Notes: generated by a model not told the origin, from the letters alone. Counted from the first letter of the stretch, positions 51,046 to 60,258 are shown. The stretch is DNA of 64,000 nucleotides from Planctomycetota bacterium (GCA_009691855.1 SIAI01000015.1:1-64000); one strand, 5' to 3'. Numbers and translations are program-made.

Positions 51046-52236
51046 GTGCCGCCCACGCTCACGAACGAGGTGTTTGACCTGCTCGTCGTCGGCGCCGGGC
51101 CGGGCGGCTCGAGCGCGGTGGCCACGGCCCTGCGCGCGGGGCTCGCGGTGGCGCAGCTCGACGGCGCGCGCTTCCCGCGCGTCAAGCCCTGCGCCGGCGG
51201 CCTGACGCCCAAGGCCGTGCACGCTCTGCCGCGGGAGCTGGGCGTCCTGGTGCGCGGCACCTTCGCCGAGTTCGAGTTCAATGCCTGGCGCGGCACGCGC
51301 ACCGTGTTCGGCTTTCGCGCGCCGCTGCTGACGATGGTCGCGCGGCCTGAGCTCGACAATCGCCTGGTCGAGGACAATCGTCGCCACGCACGCCTCAGCT
51401 TCCTGGACGGCGAGCCGGTGCGCGCGCTCGAATGGCGCGAGGGACGCTTCCACGTGCGCACGGAGCGGCGCGAGCTCGTCGCGCGCCAGCTGGTCGGCGC
51501 CGACGGCGCGAACGGCATCGTGGCGCGCGCTTTCCCGTTGGCCGAGGCGCGCGGACGGGCGGCGGCGGTCGAGCTGGTGCTCGCGCGCGAAGCCCTGGCC
51601 AACGATCCAGTGCCGCGGCCGTGCTTCGACTTCGGCGCCGTGCCGCGCGGCTACGGCTGGGTGTTCCCCAAGGACCGCGAGCTCTCGGTCGGGCTGTACA
51701 CGCTCGCGCGCGGCCTGAAGGACGTACGCGCGCGGCTGTTCGCATACCTCGGCGCCAAGGGCTTCCGCTGGCGCTCGGCGGCGGCCGAGGCCGAGGCGCG
51801 CGCAAGTTTCGAGGCGCACACGATCCCGCTCGGCGGACGCCTGCGCGCTTCCGAGGTGCCGGTGTACCTGGTGGGGGACGCGGGCGCCTTCGCCGATGCG
51901 CTGACGGGCGAGGGCATCTACCACGCGCTGGAGAGCGGACGCATCGCCGGCGAGCTCTGCGCGCGGGTCGCGCGCGGAGAGAGTTCGTCCGCGTCCTATC
52001 CGGCCGAGCTCGAGCGCACCGTGCTGCGCGACACGCGCTGGAGCTGGCGCCTCTCCGGCGCGTTCTACCGCCGCCCCGACCTCGCCCTGCGCGTGCTGCG
52101 CCACACGCTGTGGCGGCCGCTGGTGCACGGCACGGGCTCGGGCGCGACCTTCAGCGCGTGCCTGGCGCGCGCACCGCGCCTGTGGCTCGCCGCGCGGCGC
52201 ACGCGCAGCGCGAAGCGCACGAGCGAGATCGGGTGA
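51046..52236 (+). CDS. FAD-dependent geranylgeranyl-reductase family oxidoreductase
   Basis: The product is 396 aa from the GTG at 51046 (VPPTLTNEVFDLLVVG). An N-terminal Rossmann fold binds FAD: LLVVGAGPGGSSAVATAL. KPCAGGLTPKAVHAL is the family's C-x-G-G motif. VGADGANGIVARAF and VGDAGAFADALTGEGIYHAL are the second and third FAD motifs. Members reduce isoprenoid chains of lipids or pigments, or act as related flavoenzymes, so the substrate is open. The TGA overlaps the next gene's GTG by 4 bp. A lipid or quinone-related role with the coupled membrane protein is an inference. Confidence 0.85.
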   Translation: MPPTLTNEVFDLLVVGAGPGGSSAVATALRAGLAVAQLDGARFPRVKPCAGGLTPKAVHALPRELGVLVRGTFAEFEFNAWRGTRTVFGFRAPLLTMVARPELDNRLVEDNRRHARLSFLDGEPVRALEWREGRFHVRTERRELVARQLVGADGANGIVARAFPLAEARGRAAAVELVLAREALANDPVPRPCFDFGAVPRGYGWVFPKDRELSVGLYTLARGLKDVRARLFAYLGAKGFRWRSAAAEAEARASFEAHTIPLGGRLRASEVPVYLVGDAGAFADALTGEGIYHALESGRIAGELCARVARGESSSASYPAELERTVLRDTRWSWRLSGAFYRRPDLALRVLRHTLWRPLVHGTGSGATFSACLARAPRLWLAARRTRSAKRTSEIG

Positions 52237-53156
52237 GCACGACCCGCCGCCTGCCGCTGCACGGTTGGCTGGGACTCGCGCTGGTCGCCGGTGCGTGGCC
52301 CGCGAACTGGCTGCTCACGGGCCTGCGCACGCAGCTCCTGTTCTTTCCGCTGTGGCTCGGCTACGCGCTGTTCCTGGACGGCTGCATCGCGCGCCGCGAC
52401 GGCAGCTCGCCAGCCACGCGCTCGCCGCGCGCCTTCGCGGGCCTGTTCGCGCTCTCGGTGCCGCTGTGGTGGCTGTTCGAGGCCGCCAACCGCGTGCTGG
52501 CCAACTGGGAGTACGTCGGGCGCGAGCACTTCGGCGACGTGGAGTACGCGCTCTTGTGCTCGCTCTCCTTCAGCACGGTCGTGCCGGCGGTGCTGGTCAG
52601 CGCCGAATGGGTGCGCGGCCAGGCCTGGCTCGAGCGCGTGCCGCGCGGACCGCGGCTCGCGCCCTCGCGCGCACTGGCGGCGGGGCTCGCCGTCGCCGGG
52701 CTCGCGCTCCTCTACTGCACGCTGCGCTGGCCGCGCACTTGCTACCCGGGCATCTGGATCGCCGGTGTGTTCCTGCTCGAGGCGCTGTGCTTCGCGCTCG
52801 GCCGGCGTGGGCTGCTGTCCGATCTCGCGCAGGGCGACTGGCGGCCGTGGCTCGCGCTGTGGGGCGGTGGGCTCCTGTGCGGCTTCTTCTGGGAGCTGTG
52901 GAACGCACACAGCTACCCGAAGTGGATCTACCACGTGCCCGGCATCGACGGCCCGAAGCTGTTCGAGATGCCGCTGCCCGGCTACCTCGGCTACCTGCCG
53001 TTCGCGCTCGAGGTCTATCTATGGAAGGAGCTCTGGCTCGGCGAGCCAGAGCTCCTCCGCGAACGTTCCGTGGGACGCCGGGATGCGGCGTCAGGTATCG
53101 CCGTGCGGGCTGACGCCCGCCCGTCGTTCCATGAGGGTCCCACGGACAATGGGTAG
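52233..53156 (+). CDS. polytopic membrane protein coupled to the reductase
   Basis: The product is 307 aa from a GTG overlapping the reductase stop (GTGA). About seven or eight hydrophobic segments are visible, for example LHGWLGLALVAGAWPANWLL, LLFFPLWLGYALFL, FAGLFALSVPLWWLFEAANR, SLSFSTVVPAVLVSAEWV and ALWGGGLLCGFFWELWNAHS. The final 35 residues after about 272 are hydrophilic and encoded by an inverted repeat (53068-53145), so they may be a recent tail. Aromatic-rich membrane segments resemble isoprenoid- or carotenoid-processing proteins, but no motif proves it. Translational coupling implies a common function with the flavoprotein. Confidence 0.7.
   Translation: MSTTRRLPLHGWLGLALVAGAWPANWLLTGLRTQLLFFPLWLGYALFLDGCIARRDGSSPATRSPRAFAGLFALSVPLWWLFEAANRVLANWEYVGREHFGDVEYALLCSLSFSTVVPAVLVSAEWVRGQAWLERVPRGPRLAPSRALAAGLAVAGLALLYCTLRWPRTCYPGIWIAGVFLLEALCFALGRRGLLSDLAQGDWRPWLALWGGGLLCGFFWELWNAHSYPKWIYHVPGIDGPKLFEMPLPGYLGYLPFALEVYLWKELWLGEPELLRERSVGRRDAASGIAVRADARPSFHEGPTDNG
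53068..53145. repeat. inverted repeat forming the end of the membrane-protein gene
   Basis: CCGTGGGAC (53068-53076) pairs with GTCCCACGG (53137-53145), and an inner stem pairs GCGGGC (53105-53110) with GCCCGC (53115-53120). It falls inside the last codons of the membrane protein, which encode an atypical hydrophilic tail. Confidence 0.5.
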
Positions 53157-53174
53157 CCGATCTTCGATCGGCTA
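53154..53174. terminator. bidirectional terminator hairpin
   Basis: TAGCCGATC (53154-53162) pairs perfectly with GATCGGCTA (53166-53174) around TTC, between the convergent stops at 53156 and 53180. Confidence 0.6.
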
Positions 53175-53179
53175 GCGGA

Positions 53180-53575
53180 CTACCGCCAGGCGCCGTCGAT
53201 CCACACGAAGCCGTTCAGGTGGCTGACCCAGTGGCCGGACACCCAGATGTCGCCCGCCTCGGGCGGCATCTCGTAATGACCGCCGACCCACATCCAGGCC
53301 CCGGCCTGACGCGTGTGGTGACCCGCGATCCAGACGTGCGCGGCGGTCGGCGCGCTGGGGCGCGTCTCGGCCAGCGCGGCCGGGAATTCGGGCGCGGAGT
53401 CGCCTTCGAAGTACTCGAACTCGTGCGACGCCGGACGCGAGGTTTGAGCCGGCGTGCGGAAGTCGGAGCTGGAGTCATCCTTGACCGCGAGCGCGTGCTC
53501 GCCGGACTGACAGGACGAGTTCGAGAGCGCGAGAACGGCTGCGAGGGCCAGCCACTTGGACCGGTTCGAGAACAT
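53180..53575 (-). CDS. small lipoprotein with YXWGXW-like repeats
   Basis: The product is 131 aa from the ATG at 53575, chosen because GAAGGGGA lies about 5 bp upstream and a lipoprotein signal (MFSNRSKWLALAAVLALSNS, then SCQS) follows. Mature residues include three short repeats at the C-terminus: VWIAGHHTRQAG, MWVGGHYEMPPEAG and IWVSGHWVSHLNGFVWIDG. They share a WxxGHw/y pattern like the YXWGXW repeats of outer-membrane lipoproteins. The function is unknown; surface display is likely. It converges on the membrane-protein gene. Confidence 0.8.
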   Translation of the reverse strand: MFSNRSKWLALAAVLALSNSSCQSGEHALAVKDDSSSDFRTPAQTSRPASHEFEYFEGDSAPEFPAALAETRPSAPTAAHVWIAGHHTRQAGAWMWVGGHYEMPPEAGDIWVSGHWVSHLNGFVWIDGAWR

Positions 53576-53744
53576 GGATTCCCCTTCCATAGGCGCACCT
53601 TCCCTGGCGCGCGGACTTTGAATCGTGCCTCGATCGGCAAGCGGCAGGGCGGATCTTGATTGCGTATGCACGCTCAGTCGCGCGCGGAAAGAAAGGCCCC
53701 ACGCGAGGCTTGCCCCCGCCCGCGGCCGGGAAGATCATCGGCCC

Positions 53745-56700
53745 GTGAATCCCGATCCTCCGCGGCCGTGTTGCGCGCCAGGCGCGGCCTGCGGGCCGAC
53801 GCGGCGCGAGCTGCTGGCCTACTCCGGCACCGGCGCGACGAGCTGGCTCCTCGGACGCACGCCCCTCGGCGACGACGACGTCTTTCCGATCCAGGCCGAC
53901 AAGGGGTTCTCGGCCGAGTGGCGGCGCGCCTTGTTCGCGCGTGGCGAGGCGAGCGTTGCGCGCGGGCGCGAGCTGCGCTGGATCGGCATGCCGGTCGGCG
54001 GCATCGGCTGCGGGCAGCTGTACCTCGGCGGCGACGGACGCCTGTGGCACTGGGACATCTTCAACCAGCCGCCGCCGGAGGGCTTCGATCCCGGCCCCGG
54101 CCCGCACTACGCGCGCCCGCTCGAGCCCAAGGGCCCGTTCCCGCTGGCTTTCACGCTCGCCATCGAGCGTCGCGGCGGCGGCGCGCAGCTCGCGCTCGGC
54201 CCCTCGGGCTTCCCCGAGATCGAGTTCGCTGGCACGTACCCGATCGGCACGGTGCGCTACACGAGCGCGGATCCGGCGCTTTCGGTCGAGCTCGAGGCCT
54301 TCTCGCCCTTCGTGCCGACCGAGCTCGAGGACTCCAGCCTGCCGGCGACGCTGCTCACCTTCCGCGTGACGAACCAGGGGTCCGAGGAGCTGCGCCTCAC
54401 CCTGCGCGGCAGCCTGGACAACTTCGTGTGTCACTTCAGCGACGACTGGAGCGGCGACTTCGTGCGCAAGACGAGCGCCGCGCGCGCGGCCGGCGGTTCC
54501 TGGATCGTGCACCGCGCCGAACCTCCGGCGTCCGGCGCCGAACGCCCCGACATCCTCTTCGAGGACTTCGAGCGCGACGACTACGCCAACTGGTCGGTCG
54601 CGGGCACGGCCTTCGGCGCCGGGCCGAGCGCGGCCGCGCGCATGCCCGCCTACCAGGGCACCGTCGGCGCCGAAGGCGCGCGCCTGGTGAACTCGCACAA
54701 CGTGCGCGCGGGTGAGGACGTGGCCGGCGGCGACGCGCACGTGGGCGTCTTGACCAGCCGCCCGTTCCCGATCGAGCGCGCGTGGATCACCTTCCTGATC
54801 GGCGGCGGGGCGCACCCGGGCGAGACCTGCGTCGAGCTGGTGGTCGATGACGAGGTCGTGGCCACCGCCACCGGCGCGAACGACAACAAGCTGACGCCGC
54901 ACAGCTTCTTCGTCGGCAGCCTGGAGGGCCAGATCGCGCGCCTGCGCATCGCCGACCGCGCGCGCGGCGGCTGGGGCAACATCGGTGTCGACTCGATCGT
55001 GTTCTCCGATCACGCGCGTTCGACGCCGCTCGCGGAGCGCGCCGACTTCGGCACGCTTGCCCTGGGGCTCCTCGGCGGCGAGGCCGAGCTCGTGCTGCCA
55101 CGCGAGGACACGCTGGACGAGAGCGCGGCCGACGAGTCCGCGCTCACGCGCGCGCACGTGCTGCGGCGCATGCTGCTCGCGCCGGGCGCGAGCGGCACAG
55201 CCGTGTTCGCGCTGGCCTGGCACTTCCCGAATCCCGCGCGCGAGCGCCTCTCCTTCCTGGAGGGCATCGAGACCAAGAAACGCCACTACGCCGCGCGCTT
55301 CGCCGACGCCGGCGCGGTGCTTGCCTACCTCGCCGAGCACCACGAGCGCCTGAGCGCCGCCACGCGCCTCTGGCGCGACACCTGGTACGACTCGAGCCTG
55401 CCGTGGTGGTTCCTGGAGCGCACCTTCCTCAACGTCTCGACGCTGGCGACCGCGACCGTGCTGCGCTTCGACGACGGGCGCTTCTACGGCTGGGAGGGCG
55501 TGTACTGCTGCGCGGGGACCTGCACGCACGTGTGGCAGTACGCGCACGCTGCCGCGCGCCTCTTCCCCGCGCTCGAGCGCGAGCAGCGCGAGCGCGTGGA
55601 CCTCGGCCTCGCCTTCCACGCCGACAGCGGTCAGATCGACTACCGCGCCGAGGCCGCGCGCGAGCTCTTCGTCGACGGCCAGGCGGGCACGGTCCTGCGC
55701 GTGTGGCGCGAGCACCTGTGCGCCGCGGACGGCTCGTTCCTGGAGCGCGTCTACCCGCGCGCGAAGAAGGCCCTGGAGTGCCTGCTGGCGCGCGACCCCG
55801 ATCAGAACGGGATCCTGGACGGCGCGCAGTTCAACACCCTCGACGCGGCGTGGTTCGGCGAGATTCCGTGGCTCTCCTCGCTGTACCTCGCCGCCGTGCG
55901 GGCGGGCGAGGCCATGGCGCTCGAGCGCGGCGACGCCGAGTTCGCCGCGCGCTGTGGCGCGCTGCTCGCGGCGGGCGCGAAGGCGCTCGTCACGCGCTGC
56001 TTCGACGGCGAGGCCTTCGTGCAGCGCGTCGATCCCGCGCACCCCGAGGCGAACGCGACCGGCGCGGGTTGCTCGATCGACCAGGTGCTGGGGCAGTCGT
56101 GGGCCTTCCAGGCGAACCTCGGCCGCGTGCTGCCGGAGCAGGAGACGCGCGCCGCGCTGGCCGCGCTCTACCGCTACAACTTCGCGCCCGACGTCGGCGT
56201 CTACCGCAAGTACATGGAGTCGCGCATCCCCGGCGGCCGCTGGTACGCGCTGCGCGGCGAGGCGGGCTTGCTCATGTGCACCTGGCCGAAGGGCGGCAGC
56301 GAGCTCGCCGTCGGCAAGGGCAGCGACGCCTGGGCCGCGGGCTACTTCAACGAGTGCATGACCGGCTTCGAGCACCAGGTCGCCGCGCACATGCTGTGGG
56401 AGGGGCTGGTCGAGGAGGGCCTCGCGCTCGAGCGCGCGATCCACGAGCGCTACTCGCCCGCCAAGCGCAACCCCTACAACGAGGTCGAGTGCGGCGACCA
56501 CTACGCGCGCGCCATGGCCAGCTACGGCGTGTTCCTGGCCGCCTGCGGCTTCGAGCTGCACGGGCCGAAGGGTCACCTCGGCTTCGCGCCGCGCCTCACG
56601 CCGGAGAAGTTCCGCGCGGCGTTCACGGCGCCGGAGGGCTGGGGCAGCTGGAGCCAGACGATCGACGCGCTGACGAACCTCAGCGCCCGTCTCGAGCTGC

Positions 56701-56897
56701 GCTACGGGCGCCTGCACCTCGCGAGTCTGCGCATCGGCCACGGAGGCAAGGGCGCCGCGAGTCGCACGAAGGTGACGCTGGGAGACAAGCAGGTCCAGTT
56801 CACGATCGAAGCGGAGCCGGCGGCGATCCTGGTGCGCTTCGAGCCGCCGCTGCAGCTCCGCGCCGGGGACGTGCTCGCCTTCGAGGGGCGCGGCTGA
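53745..56897 (+). CDS. GH116/DUF608 glycoside hydrolase (glucosylceramidase-like)
   Basis: The product is 1050 aa from the GTG at 53745. TRRELLAYSGTGATSW resembles a Tat-type signal. The N-terminal DUF608 domain has GMPVGGIGCGQLYLGGDG and LWHWDIFN. Residues about 270-423 form an inserted beta-sandwich (ILFEDFERDDYANWSVAG to GGWGNIGVDSIVFSD) of the type found with some glycosidases. The GH116 catalytic region holds NGILDGAQFNTLDAAWFGEI and PWLSSLYLAAVRAGEA, where the Asp is the probable acid/base, and GYFNECMTGFEHQVAAHMLW. The family cleaves beta-glucosidic, xylosidic or glucosaminidic bonds. The substrate is not deducible. There is no partner gene nearby. Confidence 0.85.
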   Translation: MNPDPPRPCCAPGAACGPTRRELLAYSGTGATSWLLGRTPLGDDDVFPIQADKGFSAEWRRALFARGEASVARGRELRWIGMPVGGIGCGQLYLGGDGRLWHWDIFNQPPPEGFDPGPGPHYARPLEPKGPFPLAFTLAIERRGGGAQLALGPSGFPEIEFAGTYPIGTVRYTSADPALSVELEAFSPFVPTELEDSSLPATLLTFRVTNQGSEELRLTLRGSLDNFVCHFSDDWSGDFVRKTSAARAAGGSWIVHRAEPPASGAERPDILFEDFERDDYANWSVAGTAFGAGPSAAARMPAYQGTVGAEGARLVNSHNVRAGEDVAGGDAHVGVLTSRPFPIERAWITFLIGGGAHPGETCVELVVDDEVVATATGANDNKLTPHSFFVGSLEGQIARLRIADRARGGWGNIGVDSIVFSDHARSTPLAERADFGTLALGLLGGEAELVLPREDTLDESAADESALTRAHVLRRMLLAPGASGTAVFALAWHFPNPARERLSFLEGIETKKRHYAARFADAGAVLAYLAEHHERLSAATRLWRDTWYDSSLPWWFLERTFLNVSTLATATVLRFDDGRFYGWEGVYCCAGTCTHVWQYAHAAARLFPALEREQRERVDLGLAFHADSGQIDYRAEAARELFVDGQAGTVLRVWREHLCAADGSFLERVYPRAKKALECLLARDPDQNGILDGAQFNTLDAAWFGEIPWLSSLYLAAVRAGEAMALERGDAEFAARCGALLAAGAKALVTRCFDGEAFVQRVDPAHPEANATGAGCSIDQVLGQSWAFQANLGRVLPEQETRAALAALYRYNFAPDVGVYRKYMESRIPGGRWYALRGEAGLLMCTWPKGGSELAVGKGSDAWAAGYFNECMTGFEHQVAAHMLWEGLVEEGLALERAIHERYSPAKRNPYNEVECGDHYARAMASYGVFLAACGFELHGPKGHLGFAPRLTPEKFRAAFTAPEGWGSWSQTIDALTNLSARLELRYGRLHLASLRIGHGGKGAASRTKVTLGDKQVQFTIEAEPAAILVRFEPPLQLRAGDVLAFEGRG

Positions 56898-57108
56898 GGA
56901 TGGGCTTGGCGCCGCGGCGCGAGCTCGCTCGCTACCCGCAGGCCTTGCCGTGGCAGATCTCGGGATCTACCGCGATTCGATCGCGCCAATTCACGAGCGT
57001 GAGCATTGCACCCCTTCTCGTTGAGGGAGATCGCGGACGACGGGCGACGTAGATCCGCCTCGTGCCCCTGCGGTCTCCGAGATTCTCGAGAAACAACCGA
57101 GCGCCAGG

Positions 57109-58077
57109 TCAGAGCTTCAGGAAGCGCTCCGTCTCCTCGATCAGCGCGCTGCGGATGCCCGGTTCGCTCATCGAGTGACCGGAGTCGGGCACGACCACGA
57201 GTTTCGCCTCGGGCCACGCCCGATGGAGGTCCCAGGCCGAGCGCATCGGGCACACCACGTCGTAGCGGCCCTGCACGATCACGCCGGGGATCTTGCGGAT
57301 CTTCTTCACGTCGCGCAGCAGCTGGTCGTCGCGCTCGAGGAATCCGTCGTTGACGAAGTAGTGCGCCTCGATGCGCGCGAAGGCGTCGGCGAACTTGCCG
57401 CCGCCGAACTTCTTCACCAGCACGGGGTCGAAGAAGAGCTTGCTGGTGCTGCCCTCCCAGATCGACCAAGCGCGCGCGGCTTCCATGCGCACGCGCTTGT
57501 CCTTGCTCGTCAGGCGCTTGTAGTAGGCCGCCATCATGTCCTTGCGTTCGCGCGGCGGGATCGGCGTCAGGAACTCCTCCCACATGTCCGGGAAGAGCTG
57601 GCTCGCACCCTGCTGGTAGAACCACAGCAGCTCGGACTTGCGCAAGAGGAAGATCCCGCGCAGCACCAGCGCCTTCACGCGCTCGGGGTGCGTCTCGGCG
57701 TAGGCCAGCGACAGCGTGCTGCCCCAGCTGCCGCCGAACACGACCCAGCGCTCGATGCCCAGATGCGTGCGCAGCTTCTCGATGTCGGCGACCAGGTCCC
57801 AGGTCGTGTTCTCGCGCAGCTCGGAGAAGGGCGTGCTCTGGCCGCAGCCGCGCTGATCGTGCAGCACGATGCGCCACTTCTTGGGATCGAAGTAGCGCCG
57901 GTACACCGGATCGATGCCGCCGCCCGGCCCGCCGTGCAGGAAGCAGATCGGCTTGCCACGCGGGTTGCCGCACTCCTCGAAGTGGATCGTGTGCAGCTTG
58001 GAGACCTTCAGCTGGCCCTGGTTGAAGGGCTGGGCCTCGGGAAAGAGCTCGCGCAGGCGCTTCGTCGGCTTCTTCAT
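57109..58077 (-). CDS. pip: proline iminopeptidase
   Basis: This alpha/beta-hydrolase cleaves N-terminal proline from peptides. The product is 322 aa, the family length. HGGPGGGIDPVYRRYFDP is the oxyanion signature, LHDQRGCGQSTP follows, and the nucleophile Ser lies in VFGGSWGSTLSLAYAETHPE. The acid residue is in VIVQGRYDVVCP and the His in VVPDSGHSMSEPG. There is no signal peptide, so it is cytoplasmic. The ATG at 58077 gives MKKPTKRLRELFPEAQPF, as in typical members. It is convergent with the GH116 gene and divergent from the metzincin fusion. The 211-bp gap to the GH116 stop shows no further gene. Confidence 0.95.
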   Translation of the reverse strand: MKKPTKRLRELFPEAQPFNQGQLKVSKLHTIHFEECGNPRGKPICFLHGGPGGGIDPVYRRYFDPKKWRIVLHDQRGCGQSTPFSELRENTTWDLVADIEKLRTHLGIERWVVFGGSWGSTLSLAYAETHPERVKALVLRGIFLLRKSELLWFYQQGASQLFPDMWEEFLTPIPPRERKDMMAAYYKRLTSKDKRVRMEAARAWSIWEGSTSKLFFDPVLVKKFGGGKFADAFARIEAHYFVNDGFLERDDQLLRDVKKIRKIPGVIVQGRYDVVCPMRSAWDLHRAWPEAKLVVVPDSGHSMSEPGIRSALIEETERFLKL

Positions 58078-58167
58078 GCGCGCAAGCTAGCGCAGCGGAG
58101 CGGCGTCCGGCCAGCTTGCTCCGCGCTCGCGCGCGCACGGTAGAGTCTTCGCCATGGAGGACGGGTC

Positions 58168-59967
58168 GTGAGCGGCGCCTGGATCGCAGTCGCGCTGCTG
58201 CTCGGTCTGGCACAGCAGCCGCCCGTCGAGCGCGCGGCCGAGGGCCCGCTGCTCATCGGCCTCGGCGCGCGCGCCGTACGCGAGGCCTCCGCCGCGGATC
58301 AGGCCCTGTACCGCGGCGCGACCCTGGCGGTGGAGGCCTGGAACGTGCGCGGCGGCTGTCTCGGGCGGCGCGTGGAGCTCGTGCCGGCGGGCGGCAGCGC
58401 CTCGCTCGATGAGGCGCGCGCCGCGGCGGCGGAGTTCCTCGCGCGCGGCGTCGCCGGCGTCGTGGGGCCGCTCGACGCGGAGTGCGCCGCGACGATCGTC
58501 CAGGCGTGCCGGCGTGCGGGGCCGCCCGTGCTCGTGACGGGCGTGGCGCCCGAGCTCGAGGCCGAGGCGCTCGCGCAGGGCTTCGCCGGGCGTCTCTGCT
58601 GCGCGCGCATCGGGCTCCTCGGCGACGGCAGCGCGGCGGCGAAGGCTCTGCGCAAGGCGCTGGCGGCGCGCCTCGCGCCTTCGCGCCGGTTCGTCGTCGA
58701 TGAGCGCCTGGACGCCCCCGCGGCGAAGCTCGCCCAGGCCGTGAGCGACGGCGACCCGCAGGTGCTCGTGCTCGACGCCGAGCCCTCGGCGGTGACGGCC
58801 GCGCTCGCCGGCGCTCTGGCAGAGATGCGCGTGCCGCTCGTCCTCAGCCTGCGCGCCTCCGGCGCCGCGCGCGCGGCGCTCGCGCGCGAGTTGTGCTTCG
58901 TGCAGGGCCTCTCACCGGCCGCGGCGCCGCCGAGCGGGAAGTTCCTCGCGACCTATCGCGAGCGTCACGGCGAGCCGGGCTGCGGCAGCGCGGAGGGACT
59001 CGAGCGCACGGAGCTTCTGCTGCGCGCGCTCGCGGCGGCCGGCTCGACGGAGCCCGCGGCGGTGCGCGCGGCGCTGGCGAAACAGCGCCTCGACGGCCCG
59101 CGCGGCGCGGTCACGTGCAGCGCCGCGGGCGAGGTCCCGGCGCGGCCGGCGCTGTGGCTGTGGAGCGCGGGCGCGGCGACGCCCTACGTCCCCTCGACGC
59201 TCGCCCCGGACGCGGAGGGCGCTCCGCGCGCCACGCCCGACCTGAAGCTCGGCCCGCCGTTCGGCGCGCTGCGCACGGATGCCTTCCGCCTCGAGCCGGG
59301 CACGCAGGGCGTGTTGCTCAGCCTCGGCGCGGCGCGCGAGCGCACGCTCGACGCGGATCTCGCGAGCGTCGGGCTCTCGACGAGCGGCGCCGCGCCGCTG
59401 GTCGACCACCTGGTGAAGGAGGAGCTGCTCGCGCGCTCTCTGTCCATCGTCTCCGGGGCGTACGGACGCGATCCGCTCGGGAGGTCCATCGCCGGACAGA
59501 GCTTCAAGGTCTCGTTCGCGCTCCAACCTGCGGCGGACGCGCCACGAACCTGGGACGTGCGCCTGGCGGGCGACGACGCGAGCGCCGCCGGCCGCTCGTG
59601 GCCGGGCGCGGGGCGCTCGGAGGTGTACACGACGAACCTCTTGAAGCTGCTCGTCGGCCACGAGCTGCGCCCGCCGCTCGCGGGGGGGGATCGCGAGCTC
59701 CTGGACGGCTCCTATCGCTTCGGCACGGACGCGGAGAAGGACCGGCGCAGCGAACTCGTGCGCGCGCTGATCCAGTCCTACGCGGGCTCGCTCGGCCTGA
59801 CCACGGCGCACGAGGTGGGGCACCTGTTCGGCCTCGAGCACACCGCCGGCGACCCGCTGTGCATCATGTTCGCGGGCGAGGAAGAGGGCGGCATCGACCC
59901 GGACGACGCACACTTCTCGGACGAGCCGCTGGCGCGGTTGAGGAAGACGCCTGGAGTCGTGAAGTAG
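58168..59967 (+). CDS. periplasmic-binding-protein-like domain fused to a metzincin-type protease
   Basis: The product is 599 aa from a GTG with GGAGG 6 bp upstream; a leader (IAVALLLGLAQQPP) predicts export. Residues about 28-345 resemble a type-I periplasmic binding protein (Peripla_BP_6/LivK-like): DQALYRGATLAVEAWNVRGG, VVGPLDAECAATIVQACR, PVLVTGVAPELEAEAL and FLATYRERHGEPG. Residues about 370-599 end in a zincin: TTAHEVGHLFGLEHTAGDP, with His548 and the full HExxHxxGxxH, and a Met-turn in LCIMFAGEE. I know of no common family with this pairing, so ligand-sensing by the first domain and proteolysis by the second is a hypothesis. Confidence 0.75.
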   Translation: MSGAWIAVALLLGLAQQPPVERAAEGPLLIGLGARAVREASAADQALYRGATLAVEAWNVRGGCLGRRVELVPAGGSASLDEARAAAAEFLARGVAGVVGPLDAECAATIVQACRRAGPPVLVTGVAPELEAEALAQGFAGRLCCARIGLLGDGSAAAKALRKALAARLAPSRRFVVDERLDAPAAKLAQAVSDGDPQVLVLDAEPSAVTAALAGALAEMRVPLVLSLRASGAARAALARELCFVQGLSPAAAPPSGKFLATYRERHGEPGCGSAEGLERTELLLRALAAAGSTEPAAVRAALAKQRLDGPRGAVTCSAAGEVPARPALWLWSAGAATPYVPSTLAPDAEGAPRATPDLKLGPPFGALRTDAFRLEPGTQGVLLSLGAARERTLDADLASVGLSTSGAAPLVDHLVKEELLARSLSIVSGAYGRDPLGRSIAGQSFKVSFALQPAADAPRTWDVRLAGDDASAAGRSWPGAGRSEVYTTNLLKLLVGHELRPPLAGGDRELLDGSYRFGTDAEKDRRSELVRALIQSYAGSLGLTTAHEVGHLFGLEHTAGDPLCIMFAGEEEGGIDPDDAHFSDEPLARLRKTPGVVK

Positions 59968-60258
59968 GGCGCCAGGGACTCGCGCTCCGGAGACCTCGCG
60001 CCCTCGCAGGGGCTCAGGCCTTCTTCGCCGGCGCCGCGGAAGACAGGTAGCCAGGGGCCCTCGGTCACGCCCCCCTGGCGCGTCGCCCCCGTTCAGGGGC
60101 ACGAAGGCGTGCCCCTCGGGATGGTCCGTGCGCTTGCCGTCGAGCTCGTCCGCGCTGGCGCAAGGCATCGGCTACGCTTGGGACATGTTTGAACCCCTCC
60201 TGCGGCGCGCCCCGGCGAGACGGTGCTCCGTCACGACCGCGAACGGGAGTCCGCGCTC
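59968..60258. other. intergenic gap with a hairpin
   Basis: There is no convincing gene. AGGGGCAC (60095-60102) pairs with GTGCCCCT (60109-60116), possibly a terminator for the protease fusion. The 19-bp string CTTCTTCGCCGGCGCCGCG near 60020 also occurs near 60720 at the OPT 3' end. Confidence 0.4.

Noticed and set aside
53475-56741. A very long open frame antisense to the GH116 gene
   Set aside because: High GC produces long shadow frames; it has no domain, is Arg/Ala/His-rich, and the plus strand has clear GH116 motifs.
60015-60043. Minus-strand codons ending SSAAPAKKA and stop, like the end of the OPT gene
   Set aside because: An in-frame stop lies 14 codons upstream; a 19-bp repeat match alone does not make a gene fragment convincing.
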